The notes under the pieces: generated by a model
Seen by the model: only the letters and a program-made list of their open reading frames with translations
Database searches by the model: none
Told to the model about the DNA's origin: nothing
Shown: piece after piece, positions 17,778 to 28,780 of the stretch
Position numbering within the stretch: the stretch's first letter is position 1
Layout: each line of letters opens with the position of its first letter
Made by a program: the position numbers and the translations under genes
From: JALYOC01 sp036675345
GTDB taxonomy: Bacteria; Myxococcota; Myxococcia; Myxococcales; Myxococcaceae
Direction: 5' to 3'
NCBI GenBank assembly: GCA_036675345.1
Contig: JAKFFE010000018.1
Coordinates: 62,001 to 126,000 of the forward strand
DNA length: 64,000 nucleotides

Positions 17778-18703
17778 AGATCCTGATCGCTGGAATCTCC
17801 GGCGCCATCGCCCGGCAGCTGGCGGTGCGCCTGGTCGCCGAGGGCCATCAGGTCACCGGCCTGGACACCCGCCCCTGGACCGACGCGCCCAAGCAGATCA
17901 CCGTGCACCGGGTGGACCTGCGCAAGCGGGCCGCGGCGGACGTGTTCCGGCGCTGGCGCCCGGACGCGGTGGTGCACATGGCCACCGTCTCGGCGCTGGC
18001 GCAGGTCTCCGACGCCGAGCGCAGCCGGATCAACCTCGGCGGCACCCGGGCGCTGTTCGAACACTGTCTGGGCCACGGGGTCCAACAGGTGGTGTTCGTG
18101 GGCCGGCACACCTTCTACGGCGCCTCGCCGGACTCGGCGCTGTACCACACCGAGGCCGAGCCGCCGGTGGAGCTGGCCTCCTATCCGGAGCTGGCCGACC
18201 TGGTGGCCGCGGATCTCTACGCCTCCACCGCGCTGTGGCGCTGGCCCACCTTGCGCACCGCGGTGCTGCGGGTCTGCTACACGCTGGGCCGCGGGGGCCA
18301 GGGGACCTTGGCCACCTTCCTCTCCCGCCGCCGCACCCCCACCATCCTGGGCTTCGATCCGCTCTTCCAGTTCCTGGAGGAGGAGGATGTGGTGGAGGCG
18401 CTGTGGCTGACGGTGAAGGCCCGGCTCCACGGGGTGTTCAACGTCGCCGGCCCCCAGCCGCTGCCGCTCTCGCTGGTGATCAAGGAGACCGGACGGGTCC
18501 GGCTTCCCCTTCCCGGCGCGCTGCTGCGCCGGGTGGTGGGCCGTGCCGGGCTGCCCACCCTGGCCCCCGGGGCGCTGAACCACCTCAAGTACCCGGTGGT
18601 GGTGGACGCCTCGCCCTTCCAGGAGGCCACCGGGTTCAAGCACCGGCACGACGAGCTGGCGGTGCTGCACGCCTACCGGGACAGCCACCCGGTCCGCGGC
18701 TGA
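17774..18703 (+). CDS. NAD-dependent epimerase/dehydratase family protein (extended SDR)
   Basis: The 309-residue protein starts at GTG 17774 inside the upstream stop. The N-terminus MKILIAGISGAIARQLA is a Rossmann fold with a variant nucleotide loop (GxSGxIA), followed by DLRKRAAADVFRRW and VVHMATVSA as in extended SDRs. The usual YxxxK is not clear: the region after FVGRHTFYG has ASYPELADLVAADLY, where Lys is missing. It may bind NAD without normal SDR catalysis, or use a rearranged site. Translational coupling to a PlsC-like acyltransferase suggests a lipid- or envelope-related role. Confidence 0.75.
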   Translation: MKILIAGISGAIARQLAVRLVAEGHQVTGLDTRPWTDAPKQITVHRVDLRKRAAADVFRRWRPDAVVHMATVSALAQVSDAERSRINLGGTRALFEHCLGHGVQQVVFVGRHTFYGASPDSALYHTEAEPPVELASYPELADLVAADLYASTALWRWPTLRTAVLRVCYTLGRGGQGTLATFLSRRRTPTILGFDPLFQFLEEEDVVEALWLTVKARLHGVFNVAGPQPLPLSLVIKETGRVRLPLPGALLRRVVGRAGLPTLAPGALNHLKYPVVVDASPFQEATGFKHRHDELAVLHAYRDSHPVRG

Positions 18704-18713
18704 CGCCCGGGGC

Positions 18714-19130
18714 TCAGGTCCCCGCGCGCGCGCGCTTCGGGGTCTGGGCGGCGGTCCTGGCGACCTCGGCACCGTCGAAGCGATCCCGGGCCGCCTGGAT
18801 CTGGGTCCGGTGGTCATTGGCCCACGCCGCCAGGGCCCGCACCGGCTTGAGCAGGGTGCGGCCCATCTCGGTCAATTCGTAGTCCACCCGCGGAGGCACG
18901 GTGGGGGAGACGGTCCGGGTGACCAGCCCGTCGCGCTCCAGTCCCCGCAAGGTCAGGGTCAGCATCCGTTGCGAGATGCCCTCGATGGTGCGCTTGAGCT
19001 CGCTGAAGCGCCGAGGCCCATCCCCCAGCAGGCCGACCAGCAGGACGCTCCACTTGTCCCCGACGCGGTTGAGGACCTCGCGGGCCGCCAGACACTCCTC
19101 GTGGGGCACAGGGATGTGACCGGGTGACAT
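18714..19130 (-). CDS. HxlR-family transcriptional regulator
   Basis: The 138-residue winged-helix protein has the family hallmarks: conserved Cys13 in HEECLAAREVLNRVGDKW, then FSELKRTIEGISQRMLTLTLRGLERDGLV as recognition helix and wing, and YELTEMGRTLL. HxlR proteins are often redox- or electrophile-sensing repressors or activators of a divergent neighbour. It is transcribed away from a DoxX gene across a 101-bp AT-richer gap, which makes DoxX its likely target. The C-terminus has a short basic extension (PKRARAGT). Confidence 0.9.
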   Translation of the reverse strand: MSPGHIPVPHEECLAAREVLNRVGDKWSVLLVGLLGDGPRRFSELKRTIEGISQRMLTLTLRGLERDGLVTRTVSPTVPPRVDYELTEMGRTLLKPVRALAAWANDHRTQIQAARDRFDGAEVARTAAQTPKRARAGT

Positions 19131-19158
19131 GGATGTTCCTCCTTGCGCGGCGCCTGTC

Positions 19159-19211
19159 GGTTACGAATATATACCCAGTGCTTTAATTAGCCCAGGCACA
19201 CAATAGTAACC
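19159..19211. promoter_or_regulatory. Divergent HxlR/DoxX promoter region with GGTTAC...GTAACC arms
   Basis: Between the two genes lies an AT-rich island in very GC-rich DNA (AATATATA, TTTAATTAG). It is flanked by GGTTAC (19159-19164) and its reverse complement GTAACC (19206-19211). On the plus strand TTGCGC (19143-19148) and AATATA are 17 bp apart, a weak -35/-10 match. The arms are candidate regulator half-sites. Confidence 0.4.
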
Positions 19212-19231
19212 ACCTACCCGGAAGACCCGCC

Positions 19232-19660
19232 ATGACCACCGCCGCCGTCGCCGTCGCCAGCACCGCCAAGCCGTCCAAGGCCCTCAACGTCTCACTGTGG
19301 ATCGTCCAGGTGCTGTTGGCCGCGGCGTTCATCATGGCCGGCCTGATGAAGTCCACCACCCCCATCGCCGAGTTGGCCGCGAAGATGGTGTGGCCGGGAG
19401 AGCTCCCGGGGCTGGTGCGCTTCATCGGCGTCTCTGAGCTTTTGGGCGGGGTGGGGCTGCTCCTGCCGGCGCTGACCCGGATCAAGCCCCAGCTGACCGC
19501 CCTGGCCGGCGCCGCGCTGGCGCTGGTGATGGTGCTGGCCGCCGGCTTCCACGTGATGCGCGGCGAGTGGTCGGCGCTGCCGGTCAACCTGGTGCTCGGC
19601 GGCCTGGCCGCCTTCGTGGCCTGGGGTCGCTTCCGCGGCGCCCCGATCGCCCCGCGCTAG
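19232..19660 (+). CDS. DoxX-family membrane protein
   Basis: The 142-residue protein has four hydrophobic segments (about residues 20-40, 60-85, 88-108, 115-135) with the family pattern AAFIMAGLMK in the first and FIGVSELLGGVGLLLP in the second. DoxX proteins are small inner-membrane proteins of uncertain biochemical role, often linked to redox stress and commonly paired with HxlR or MarR regulators, as here. The start ATG follows a purine-rich GGAAGA. Confidence 0.88.
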   Translation: MTTAAVAVASTAKPSKALNVSLWIVQVLLAAAFIMAGLMKSTTPIAELAAKMVWPGELPGLVRFIGVSELLGGVGLLLPALTRIKPQLTALAGAALALVMVLAAGFHVMRGEWSALPVNLVLGGLAAFVAWGRFRGAPIAPR

Positions 19661-19694
19661 GCAGCGGGGTGTAGCCTCCGGCCGGACCTTCTCG

Positions 19695-20351
19695 ATGAAC
19701 AGCCTCGATCCCCGCTCCCCCGAGTTCCTCTCCCCCAACGCCTTCCTGGACTCGGACCACCCCCGGGTGGACGCCTATGCCCGGCGGCACCGCTCGGACC
19801 AGGGAGAGGTGGCCACCGCGGTCGCGCTCTACTACGCGATCCGCGACGGCTATCGGTACAGCCCCTGGGAGGTCAGCCTGCGGCCGGAGGACTACCGGAG
19901 CAGCGAGGTGGTGGACCGCAGCTTCCAGCGGGGCGGGCACTGCATCGACAAGGCGGTCTTGCTGGCCGCCTGTGCCCGGTCGGTGGGGATCCCCAGCCGG
20001 CTCCACTTCGCCAACGTCCGCAACCACATCGGCACCGCCAAGCTGGAGGCGCTGCTGGAGACGGATCTGCTGGTGTTCCACGGCTACGCCGAGCTGTTCC
20101 TGGAGGGCCGCTGGGTGGCCGCCACCCCGGCCTTCAACAAGGAACTCTGCGCCCACCTCAAGGTCCCGCCCCTGGAGTGGGATGGCCGGACCGACTCCAT
20201 CTTTCAGCCCTTCTCGCCCGATGGCGTCCGCTTCATGGAGTACGTCCACGACTACGGCGTCTTCCCGGACGTCCCCCACGCGCTGATGGTCGCCGAGTGG
20301 ACAAAGCACTACCCGGCAGTCAGGCGCGGCGGCTGGCCCCGCGCGGGGTGA
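19695..20351 (+). CDS. Transglutaminase-like cysteine peptidase family protein
   Basis: The 218-residue cytoplasmic protein has the transglutaminase-like core: Cys83 in GHCIDKAVLLAACARSVGIP and His129 in VFHGYAELFLEGRW, followed by ATPAFNKEL. The third member of the triad, usually Asp in a DPT-like context, is not evident. The protein has no signal peptide, so it may act on cytoplasmic proteins or peptides. It lies 34 nt after DoxX and could be in the same transcript. The substrate is unknown. Confidence 0.82.
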   Translation: MNSLDPRSPEFLSPNAFLDSDHPRVDAYARRHRSDQGEVATAVALYYAIRDGYRYSPWEVSLRPEDYRSSEVVDRSFQRGGHCIDKAVLLAACARSVGIPSRLHFANVRNHIGTAKLEALLETDLLVFHGYAELFLEGRWVAATPAFNKELCAHLKVPPLEWDGRTDSIFQPFSPDGVRFMEYVHDYGVFPDVPHALMVAEWTKHYPAVRRGGWPRAG

Positions 20352-20507
20352 ACCGCGGTCACCGATCCAACCGCAGCGAGCACCAGATCGCCGGCCCGCT
20401 CGACGGCGTGACTTGTCCTCCTTCAACGCAATCCTCGACCTCCTGGGGCAAAGAAGCGCCCTAGCTGTTACAGGGGTGGGTGGTCTTGGCGTGGGCGCGG
20501 GGTGGGA

Positions 20508-23500
20508 ATGGGTACGAAAAAGAAGAGAGCAGCCAGAGTTCCAGCAGCCGACGAGAACGGTATGCCCAGGGCCACTGCCCTTTTTCCCATCGTCGGCGTC
20601 GGTGCCTCGGCCGGAGGGATGGAGGCCTTCACCGAGCTCCTCCAGCAGCTTCCCGCCGACTCAGGCATGGCGTTCGTGCTGATCCAGCATCTGGATCCCA
20701 AACACCCCAGCTACCTGAGCGAAGTGCTGGCCCGCTCCACGCAGCTGCCGGTGGCGGAGATCCAGGACGGGATGGTGGTCCAGCCGAACCACGTCTACGT
20801 CTCCCCTGCCAACGCGGACGTGGGGCTGCTCAACGGGGCGCTGGTGCTGCTGCCCCGGTCGGACGAGGGGCGCCGCCCCCACCTGTCGATCGACTTCTTC
20901 TTCCGGGCCCTGGCCGCGGACCAGGGCAGCCAGGCCCTGGCGGTTGTCCTCTCCGGCACCGCCTCCGATGGTTCGGAGGGGCTGCGCGCCATCAAGGCCG
21001 AGGGGGGCGTGACCTTCGCCCAGGCCCCGCTGACCGCGAAGTTCGGCGGGATGCCGGACGCGGCGATCCGGACCGGCGCGGTGGATTTCGCCCTTCCCAT
21101 CCCCGAGCTGGCGCTGGAGTTGCTGCGGATCGGCCACCACCCCGGCTTGCACCAACGGGAGTCGGAGCTGTTCACCAGCCCGGAGGAGAGCAGCGCGCTC
21201 AAGCAGGTGCTGGTCCTGATCCGCTCCGCGGTGGGGGTGGACTTCGCGGAGTACAAGCAGAGCAGCATCCGCCGACGGTTGGCGCGCCGGATGGCGCTGC
21301 TGCACCTGACCTCCCTGGAGGAGTACGTCCAGCTGCTGCGTCAGGACCCGGGCGCGGCCCAGGTGCTGTTCGAGGACATCCTGATCCACGTCACCTCCTT
21401 CTTCCGGAACCCGGAGGCCTTTGACGCCCTGAGGGAGCAGATCTTTCCGGAGCTGCTCAAGCAGAAGCGGCAGGCGGGGCCGATCCGGATCTGGTCCGCC
21501 GGCTGCTCCACCGGGGAGGAGGCCTACTCCCTGCTGATCTCACTGCTGGATTACCTCGGCCAGCAGGGCGCGCACGCGGTGCCGGTCCAGCTCTTTGGCA
21601 CCGACGTGTCGGAGAAGGCGATCGAGAAGGCCCGCGCCGGCTTCTACTCCGACGCCGCGGTCCGAGAGCTGGGTCCAGATCGCCTGGCCCGCTACTTCAC
21701 CCGGATGGAGGGCGGCGGTTACCGGATCAACAAGGCGGTCCGTGAACGCTGTGCGTTCGTGAAGCACGATCTGGCGCGCGACCCACCCTTCTCCAAGCTG
21801 GACCTGGTGGTCTGCCGCAACGTCCTCATCTACTTCTCCCCGGAGTTGCAGAAGCGGGTGCTGGCCACCTTCCAGTTCGCGCTGAACCAGCCGGGGTTCC
21901 TGATGCTGGGCCACGCGGAGAACATCAGCGACGTGGGTCACCTGTTCTCGGTGACCGACAAGGATCACAAGCTGTTCGCCCGCACCGCCAGCCGCAGCCA
22001 GTTCCGCTTGGCGCCCACCCGGGCCCTCTCCGGGTTCATCCCTCCGCCCGATCCCGGCGCCCGACCCGGTCCCCCCGCGGACGTGGTCCGGCGGACCGAG
22101 AGCCTGCTGCTGGACCGCTATGCCCCGGCAGGGGTGGTGGTGAATGAGCGGATGGAGATCCTCCACTTCCGGGGCCGCACCGGTTTGTATCTGGAGCCGG
22201 CCCCCGGCCAGCCTCAGTACGATCTGCTGAAGATGGCCCGCAAGGGCCTGATGGCCGAGCTGCGGATTGGGCTCTCCCAGGCCACCAAGGAGCAGGCGGT
22301 GGTGCGCCGGGCCGGGGTGAGGTTTGAACATGATGGCTCGCCGCGGATCTGCGATCTGGTGATCGTGCCCATCGCCTCGCCGCCCGAGGCCCGGGAGCGG
22401 GTGTTCGCGGTGCTGTTCGAGGAGATCCCGGCCGCCGCCCAGCCCGTGCTTCTCCCCGGCCCCGGTCCGGAACAGGTGGGGCCGCCGGATGATCCCGGCC
22501 ACGTGGCCAAGCTGGAGGCAGAGCTGGCCGCCAGCAAGGCCTACCTCCACTCGATCATCGAGGAGCACCAGCGGACCAACGAGGAGTTGATGTCCGCCAA
22601 CGAGGAGCTGGTCTCCAGCAACGAAGAGCTGCAGAGCCTCAACGAGGAGCTGGAGACCGCCAAGGAGGAGCTGCAGTCCACCAACGAGGAGCTGACCACC
22701 CTCAACGACGAGCTACAGTCCCGCAACGGTGAGCTGAACGTGGCCAACAGCGACCTGGTGAACATCCTGGGAAGCGTGGAGGTGCCGATCGTGATCCTGG
22801 ACCTGAACCGGCGCATCCGCCGGTTCACGCCCAAGGCGCGCACCATCCTCAACCTGCTGCCCTCCGACGTCGGCCGGCCCCTCAACGACATCCGGCCTTC
22901 GCTGGCGGTGGAGAAGCTGGATCAGAAGATTGCCGCCACGATCGACTCGGTCAGCCTCCACGAAGAGGAGGTCCGGGATCAGGACGGCCGGTGGTACCGG
23001 CTGCAGATCCGGCCCTACGCCACCATCGACAAGCGGATTGACGGGGCGGTCCTCTCGATCGTGGACGTGGACGTCCTCAAGCGGGCCCTGGGCGCCGCGG
23101 AGTGGGCGCGCGACTACGCCCGGACCGTGGTGGGAGCGATGGACACCCCGTTCCTGGTGCTGGATCAGCACCTCAAGGTGTTGTCCTCCAACGAGGCCTT
23201 CCACGAAAGCTACGGCCGCCCGGAGGTGGAGCCGGGAACCCGCAGCCTGTACGCGGTGATGGGTGGGGTCTGGGATTTCCCTCAGCTGCAGGCGGCGCTG
23301 CGCAAGGTCCAGCAGGGCGACGGACGGTTCCAGAGCCTGGAGGTAGAACGGGAGCTCCCGGGGAGAGGGACCCGCTCGCTCAACCTCTCCGCGCGCGCCG
23401 TCTCCACTCCCAGCTCGGAGGGGCTGATCCTGCTGGCGGCCGAGGACATCACCGACCGGAAGCGGGCCGAGCGCGAGCGGGCCTCGCTGCTGGAGGAGAC

Positions 23501-24731
23501 CCGCGCCGCGCAGGCCAGCGCCGAGGAGGCGAACCGGGCCAAGGATCAATTCCTGGCCACCCTCTCCCACGAGCTGCGGACCCCGCTCTCCAGCCTGCTA
23601 TTGCAGGCCCAGCTGCTTCGGCGGGGGGTGATGGATCCGGCCCGGCTGCTCAAGGCCAGCGAGACCATCGAGCGGGCCACCAAGATGCAGGCGCAGCTGA
23701 TCGACGACCTGCTGGACATCTCCCGGATCGTGACCGGGAAGCTGCGGATGGACCGCCGGGACGTCAGCCTGGCCGAGACCGTCCAGGCGGCGGTGGACAC
23801 CCTGGCCACCGCGGCCGAGGCCCGGCAGGTGCAGCTGGAGGTGATGCTGGATGCCTCGTTGCCTCCGGTGTCCGGCGATCCCGGGAGGCTTCAGCAGGCG
23901 GTGCTGAACCTGCTCACCAACGCCCTGAAGTTCACGCCCTCCGGGAGCCGGGTGAAGGTGACGGTGGACTCGGTCGGCCCCTGGGGACGGATCCAGGTCC
24001 GGGACTCCGGGATCGGGATCGAACCGGAGTTCCTCCCCCATCTCTTCAACCGCTTCAGCCAGGAGGAGGTCGGCGAGACCCGGAAACATGGTGGCCTGGG
24101 ACTGGGGCTGGCCATCGTCCGCTACCTGGTGGAGGCGCATGGGGGCACCGTCCGGGCAGAGAGCGAAGGCCGGGGCCAGGGCGCCTGCTTCACCCTCCAC
24201 CTGCCGCTGCAGGTGGGCAAGCCTGCCCCCACCCCGGTGGCGGAGGTGGTGCACCCCTCCAACTGGGCGGATGGCAGCCTCAGGGGCGCGCGGATCCTGG
24301 TGGTGGAGGACGATGTGGGGACCCGCGAGGCGCTGACCGAGATGCTTGCGTTCAGCGGCGCGGAGGTCCGGCCCACCGGCTCCGCCGCCCAGGCGATGGA
24401 GCTGTTCGAGACCTTCCGGCCCGACCTGATGGTGTCCGACATCGCCATGCCCCAGGAGGACGGCTACAGCCTCCTGGCCAGGATCCGGGCCCTGGGGAAG
24501 GAGGAGGGGGGAGAGGTGCCCGCGGTCGCCCTGACCGCGATGGCCACCGAGGTGGACCAGCACCGGGCCTTGTCGGCCGGCTTCCAGCGGCACCTGGCCA
24601 AGCCGGTGGACATCGACAAGCTGGTCCAGGTGCTGACCGAGCTGTGGGCGCCACGAAGGCCGGACCGGACGGGCCCCCGCCGGGCTCTGGCCGCTGAGGC
24701 CACCAAGAAGAAGGAGGAAGGCGGGGCGTAG
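20508..24731 (+). CDS. CheB-CheR-PAS-histidine kinase-receiver hybrid
   Basis: The 1407-residue protein joins a CheB methylesterase (Ser34 in GASAGGMEAF, His61 in IQHLDP, Asp154 in GTASDGSEG), a CheR methyltransferase (FEDILIHVTSFFRNP, SAGCSTGEEAYSL, VCRNVLIYF), a heptad-like coiled coil of repeating NEEL units (about 685-755), two PAS-like domains, a histidine kinase (His1021 in LSHELRTPLSS; NALKFTP; DSGIGI; GLGLGLAI) and a C-terminal receiver (Asp1311 in VSDIAMP). All catalytic residues are present. CheB lacks its usual N-terminal receiver. No chemoreceptor gene is nearby, so the methylation target is unknown. I chose ATG 20508, preceded by GGGGTGGGA; GTG 20502 is the alternative. Confidence 0.93.
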   Translation: MGTKKKRAARVPAADENGMPRATALFPIVGVGASAGGMEAFTELLQQLPADSGMAFVLIQHLDPKHPSYLSEVLARSTQLPVAEIQDGMVVQPNHVYVSPANADVGLLNGALVLLPRSDEGRRPHLSIDFFFRALAADQGSQALAVVLSGTASDGSEGLRAIKAEGGVTFAQAPLTAKFGGMPDAAIRTGAVDFALPIPELALELLRIGHHPGLHQRESELFTSPEESSALKQVLVLIRSAVGVDFAEYKQSSIRRRLARRMALLHLTSLEEYVQLLRQDPGAAQVLFEDILIHVTSFFRNPEAFDALREQIFPELLKQKRQAGPIRIWSAGCSTGEEAYSLLISLLDYLGQQGAHAVPVQLFGTDVSEKAIEKARAGFYSDAAVRELGPDRLARYFTRMEGGGYRINKAVRERCAFVKHDLARDPPFSKLDLVVCRNVLIYFSPELQKRVLATFQFALNQPGFLMLGHAENISDVGHLFSVTDKDHKLFARTASRSQFRLAPTRALSGFIPPPDPGARPGPPADVVRRTESLLLDRYAPAGVVVNERMEILHFRGRTGLYLEPAPGQPQYDLLKMARKGLMAELRIGLSQATKEQAVVRRAGVRFEHDGSPRICDLVIVPIASPPEARERVFAVLFEEIPAAAQPVLLPGPGPEQVGPPDDPGHVAKLEAELAASKAYLHSIIEEHQRTNEELMSANEELVSSNEELQSLNEELETAKEELQSTNEELTTLNDELQSRNGELNVANSDLVNILGSVEVPIVILDLNRRIRRFTPKARTILNLLPSDVGRPLNDIRPSLAVEKLDQKIAATIDSVSLHEEEVRDQDGRWYRLQIRPYATIDKRIDGAVLSIVDVDVLKRALGAAEWARDYARTVVGAMDTPFLVLDQHLKVLSSNEAFHESYGRPEVEPGTRSLYAVMGGVWDFPQLQAALRKVQQGDGRFQSLEVERELPGRGTRSLNLSARAVSTPSSEGLILLAAEDITDRKRAERERASLLEETRAAQASAEEANRAKDQFLATLSHELRTPLSSLLLQAQLLRRGVMDPARLLKASETIERATKMQAQLIDDLLDISRIVTGKLRMDRRDVSLAETVQAAVDTLATAAEARQVQLEVMLDASLPPVSGDPGRLQQAVLNLLTNALKFTPSGSRVKVTVDSVGPWGRIQVRDSGIGIEPEFLPHLFNRFSQEEVGETRKHGGLGLGLAIVRYLVEAHGGTVRAESEGRGQGACFTLHLPLQVGKPAPTPVAEVVHPSNWADGSLRGARILVVEDDVGTREALTEMLAFSGAEVRPTGSAAQAMELFETFRPDLMVSDIAMPQEDGYSLLARIRALGKEEGGEVPAVALTAMATEVDQHRALSAGFQRHLAKPVDIDKLVQVLTELWAPRRPDRTGPRRALAAEATKKKEEGGA

Positions 24732-24749
24732 GCGGTCTATAGAAAGACC

Positions 24750-25685
<936 letters not shown>

Positions 25686-28005
25686 CGTCCAGCAGCAGGC
25701 GGCGCTCCGCGGAGGCGATGGTGCGCCGGGCGGACCGCACCGCGTCCGCGTTGACCGAGATCGAGGTGATCCCCAGCCGCACCAGGTGTTCGGCGAACTC
25801 CGGCCGGTTGGAGGGCGCCTGGCCGCACAAGGAGGAGGTGATCCCCGCCTCCCGCGCCGCGCGGATGATCCGGGCGATGGCGTCCAGCACCGCCGGGTCC
25901 GACTCGTCGAACAGCTCGGAGCAGACCTCCGAGTCCCGGTCCACCCCCAGCATCAGCTGGGTCAGATCGTTGGAGCCGATCGAGATCCCGTCGATCCCCA
26001 TCCGGGCGTACTCCGGGATCCAGTAGGCCACCGAGGGGACCTCGGCCATCACCCAGCGGTGCAGCCCGCGCTGCTTGCCCAGCGGGCTCCTCTCCACCAG
26101 CTCCAGGCACGCCTCCAGCTCCCAGCGGGTGCGGACAAACGGGATCATCAGGTGCAGGTTGGGGGTCTCCTCCCTCACCCGGGCCAGCACCTCCAGCTCC
26201 AGCTGGAACAGCTCCGGATCCTTCACGTACCGGAAGCAGCCCCGATACCCGATCATCGGGTTCTCCTCCGCCGGCTCGTACTTCTCTCCCCCGGTGAGGC
26301 CCCGGAACTCGTTGGTCCGGAAATCGTAGGTCCGGTACACCACCGGCCGCGGCAGGAAGGCCCGGGTGATGGTCAGCAGCCCCGCCCTCATCTTCTCCGC
26401 GAACTCCTCCCGCCCTCCGGAGGCCAGCAGCTCCTTGGGGTGACGGCCTCCCAGCGCGTCGGTGATCAAGAACTCCGCCCGCAGCAGCCCCACCCCCTCC
26501 ACCGGCAGCGCCGCCACCTGGGCCGCGTGGTCGGCGATCGCCAGGTTCACGTACAGCCGGGTGGCCAGCGCCTCCGGCTCCCCGCCGCCCTGCACCGGAG
26601 AGGACGCGGCGGTGGCGGTCACCGGGGGAGCGGCGGTCAGCCCGGCGGTGATCCGCCCCCGGGCGCCGTCCACGGTGATCGGCTCCCCGTCGCGCAGGAC
26701 CCGGGTGGCGGAGCGGGTCCCCACCACGCAGGGGATCCCCAGCTCGCGGCTGACGATCGCGGCGTGGCAGGTCATCCCCCCGCTGTCGGTGATCACCGCC
26801 GAGGCCCGGCGCAGGGTGGGCACCCAGTCCGGGGAGGTCATCGGCGCCACCAGCACCTCGCCCCGCTCCAGCAGCTTTCCCTGGTCCGGGGAACGCAGCA
26901 GCCGCGCCTTGCCGCTGGCGATCCCCGGCGAGGCGCCCAGTCCGCTGATCAGCACCTCCCCCTCCTTCCCTGCCTGACCCAGCGGATGCGGGGTGAGGGT
27001 GGTGATCGGCCGGGTCTGGACCAGGTACCAGGCGCCGCCCTCCTCCGCCCACTCGATGTCCTGCGGCGAGCCGTAGTGCTTCTCCACCTTCAGGCCCAGG
27101 GTGGCCAGCGCCACCACCTCCGCGTCGGACAGCACCCGGCGCATTCCCTCCTCCTCCGAGAGGGGGAGGCGGTGCTCCTTGCCCTCCGGACCGCGGACGA
27201 TCTGGAAGGCCTGGCGGCCGATCCCCGCCTCCAGCAGCCGCGGGCCCTGCTTGGAGAGGGCATAGGTGTCCGGCTCCACCTGTCCGCCCACCACCACCTC
27301 CCCCAGCCCGAACGCGCCCTCGATCACGATCCGGGAGGTGTCGCTGGTGGAGGGATCGGCGGTGAACATCACCCCGGAGCGCGCGGAGCTGACCATCTTC
27401 TGCACCACCACCGCCAGGCTGGGCTCCTCCTCCATCCCTTGCGCCTTGCGGTAGGCCAGCACCCGCTTGCCGTAGGCGGAGGCCCAGCACTCCTTGACCT
27501 TGGCGAACAGGTCCGCCTCCCCGACCACGTGGGTGAAGGTCTCGTGCATGCCGGCAAAGGAGGTGCCCGCGGTGTCCTCGGAGGTGGCCGAGGAGCGCAC
27601 CGCCACCGGGACCTCCTTGCCCAGCTTGCGATACGCGCGGGCCAGCTCGGACTGCAGTTCCTGCGGCAGCGGCGCGCCCCGCAGCAACCCCTGCATCTGC
27701 TCCGAGGCGCCGGAGAGCGAGGCGTCGTCCTCCGGATCCACCTGGCGGAACAGCGCTCCCAGCCGCTGACGGATCCCGGCCTGGTCCAGTGCGGACAGGA
27801 AGGCCGCGGGGGTGATCACGAAGCCCGGGGGCACCGGGAGGCCGGCGCGGGTCAGCTCCCCCAGGTTGGCCCCCTTGCCTCCGGCGAGGGCCACGTCCGC
27901 GCGGGACAGCCCATCAAACCAGACGATTTGCCCAGCCATCGTTCCTCCCGGGTGGGTGCCTGCGCACCTTCCCCTGCAATCTAGGAACCCGCCTGCGGCG
28001 CACGC

Positions 28006-28031
28006 CCCCGCCTGCCACTCCCCAGGCGGGG
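28006..28031. repeat. 9-bp hairpin between carbonic anhydrase and PEP synthase genes
   Basis: CCCCGCCTG (28006-28014) and CAGGCGGGG (28023-28031) form a perfect 9-bp stem with an 8-nt loop, 69 nt downstream of the carbonic anhydrase stop and 67 nt upstream of the ppsA start on the same strand. No U-run follows in either direction. It may be a rho-independent-like barrier or a 5' leader element of ppsA. Confidence 0.45.
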
Positions 28032-28099
28032 AGGCACCGGTCAATCGACCGGGAGACGGGGGCAACGGGGCTGGCGAACGGCTGCTTGGGGCTTGGGGG

Positions 28100-28753
28100 C
28101 TACCGGGCCGGTGCCAGCGGGAGGCCGTGGAAGAAGTTCACCTGGCCGGTCTCCAGTTCGTACTCCGCCCCCACGATGGCGATCTGCCCGTCCATCACCA
28201 GATCCTCCAGCATCCGGCTGCCGTGGCGGAGGTGGTCCGCCGAGGCGCGGACGTTGATCCGCATCGACTCCCGCAGCAGCTCCGGCTCCATCGACGGCTT
28301 CTGCGAGCGGACGAAGCCTTCGATGTGGGGGGAGATCCGGTCGGTGATCGCGCGGAGGTTCTTGGACTGCGCGCCTTCCCCGGAGTGCAGCTCCCTCACC
28401 GTGGCGGAGATGGCGCCGCAGCGGGTGTGGCCCAGCACCACCACCAGCCGGGTGCCGAACTCGGAGACCGCGAACTCGATCGATCCCACCCCGGAGGGGG
28501 CGACCACCTGGCCGGCGATCCGGACCACGAACAGGTCACCGAAGCCGACGTCGAAGAGGATCTCCACCGGGGTCCGCGAGTCCGAACATCCCAGCACCAC
28601 CGCGAACGGGCGCTGGGTCTGGTGCGCCAGCTCCGAGCGGAAGGAGCGATCCACCAGCGAGGCCCCCGGCTCCAGAAAGCGCCGGTTCCCATCCACCAGC
28701 CGCTGCAACGCCTCGTGCGGCGAGAGTGATCCGCTGTCCCATGTCCCTGGCAT
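28100..28753 (-). CDS. Beta-class carbonic anhydrase
   Basis: The 217-residue enzyme interconverts CO2 and bicarbonate. The zinc ligands and active-site dyad are present: Cys56, Asp58 and Arg60 in GCSDSR, and His109 and Cys112 in GHTRCG. The N-terminus has the usual EALQRLVDGNRRF helix. It has no signal peptide and acts in the cytoplasm. It could supply bicarbonate for carboxylations, including malonyl-CoA synthesis, but no direct link is visible. The FHA gene ends upstream of its start on the same strand. Confidence 0.94.
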   Translation of the reverse strand: MPGTWDSGSLSPHEALQRLVDGNRRFLEPGASLVDRSFRSELAHQTQRPFAVVLGCSDSRTPVEILFDVGFGDLFVVRIAGQVVAPSGVGSIEFAVSEFGTRLVVVLGHTRCGAISATVRELHSGEGAQSKNLRAITDRISPHIEGFVRSQKPSMEPELLRESMRINVRASADHLRHGSRMLEDLVMDGQIAIVGAEYELETGQVNFFHGLPLAPAR

Positions 28754-28780
28754 CAGGGGGGCTCATACCACCGAGCGGAC

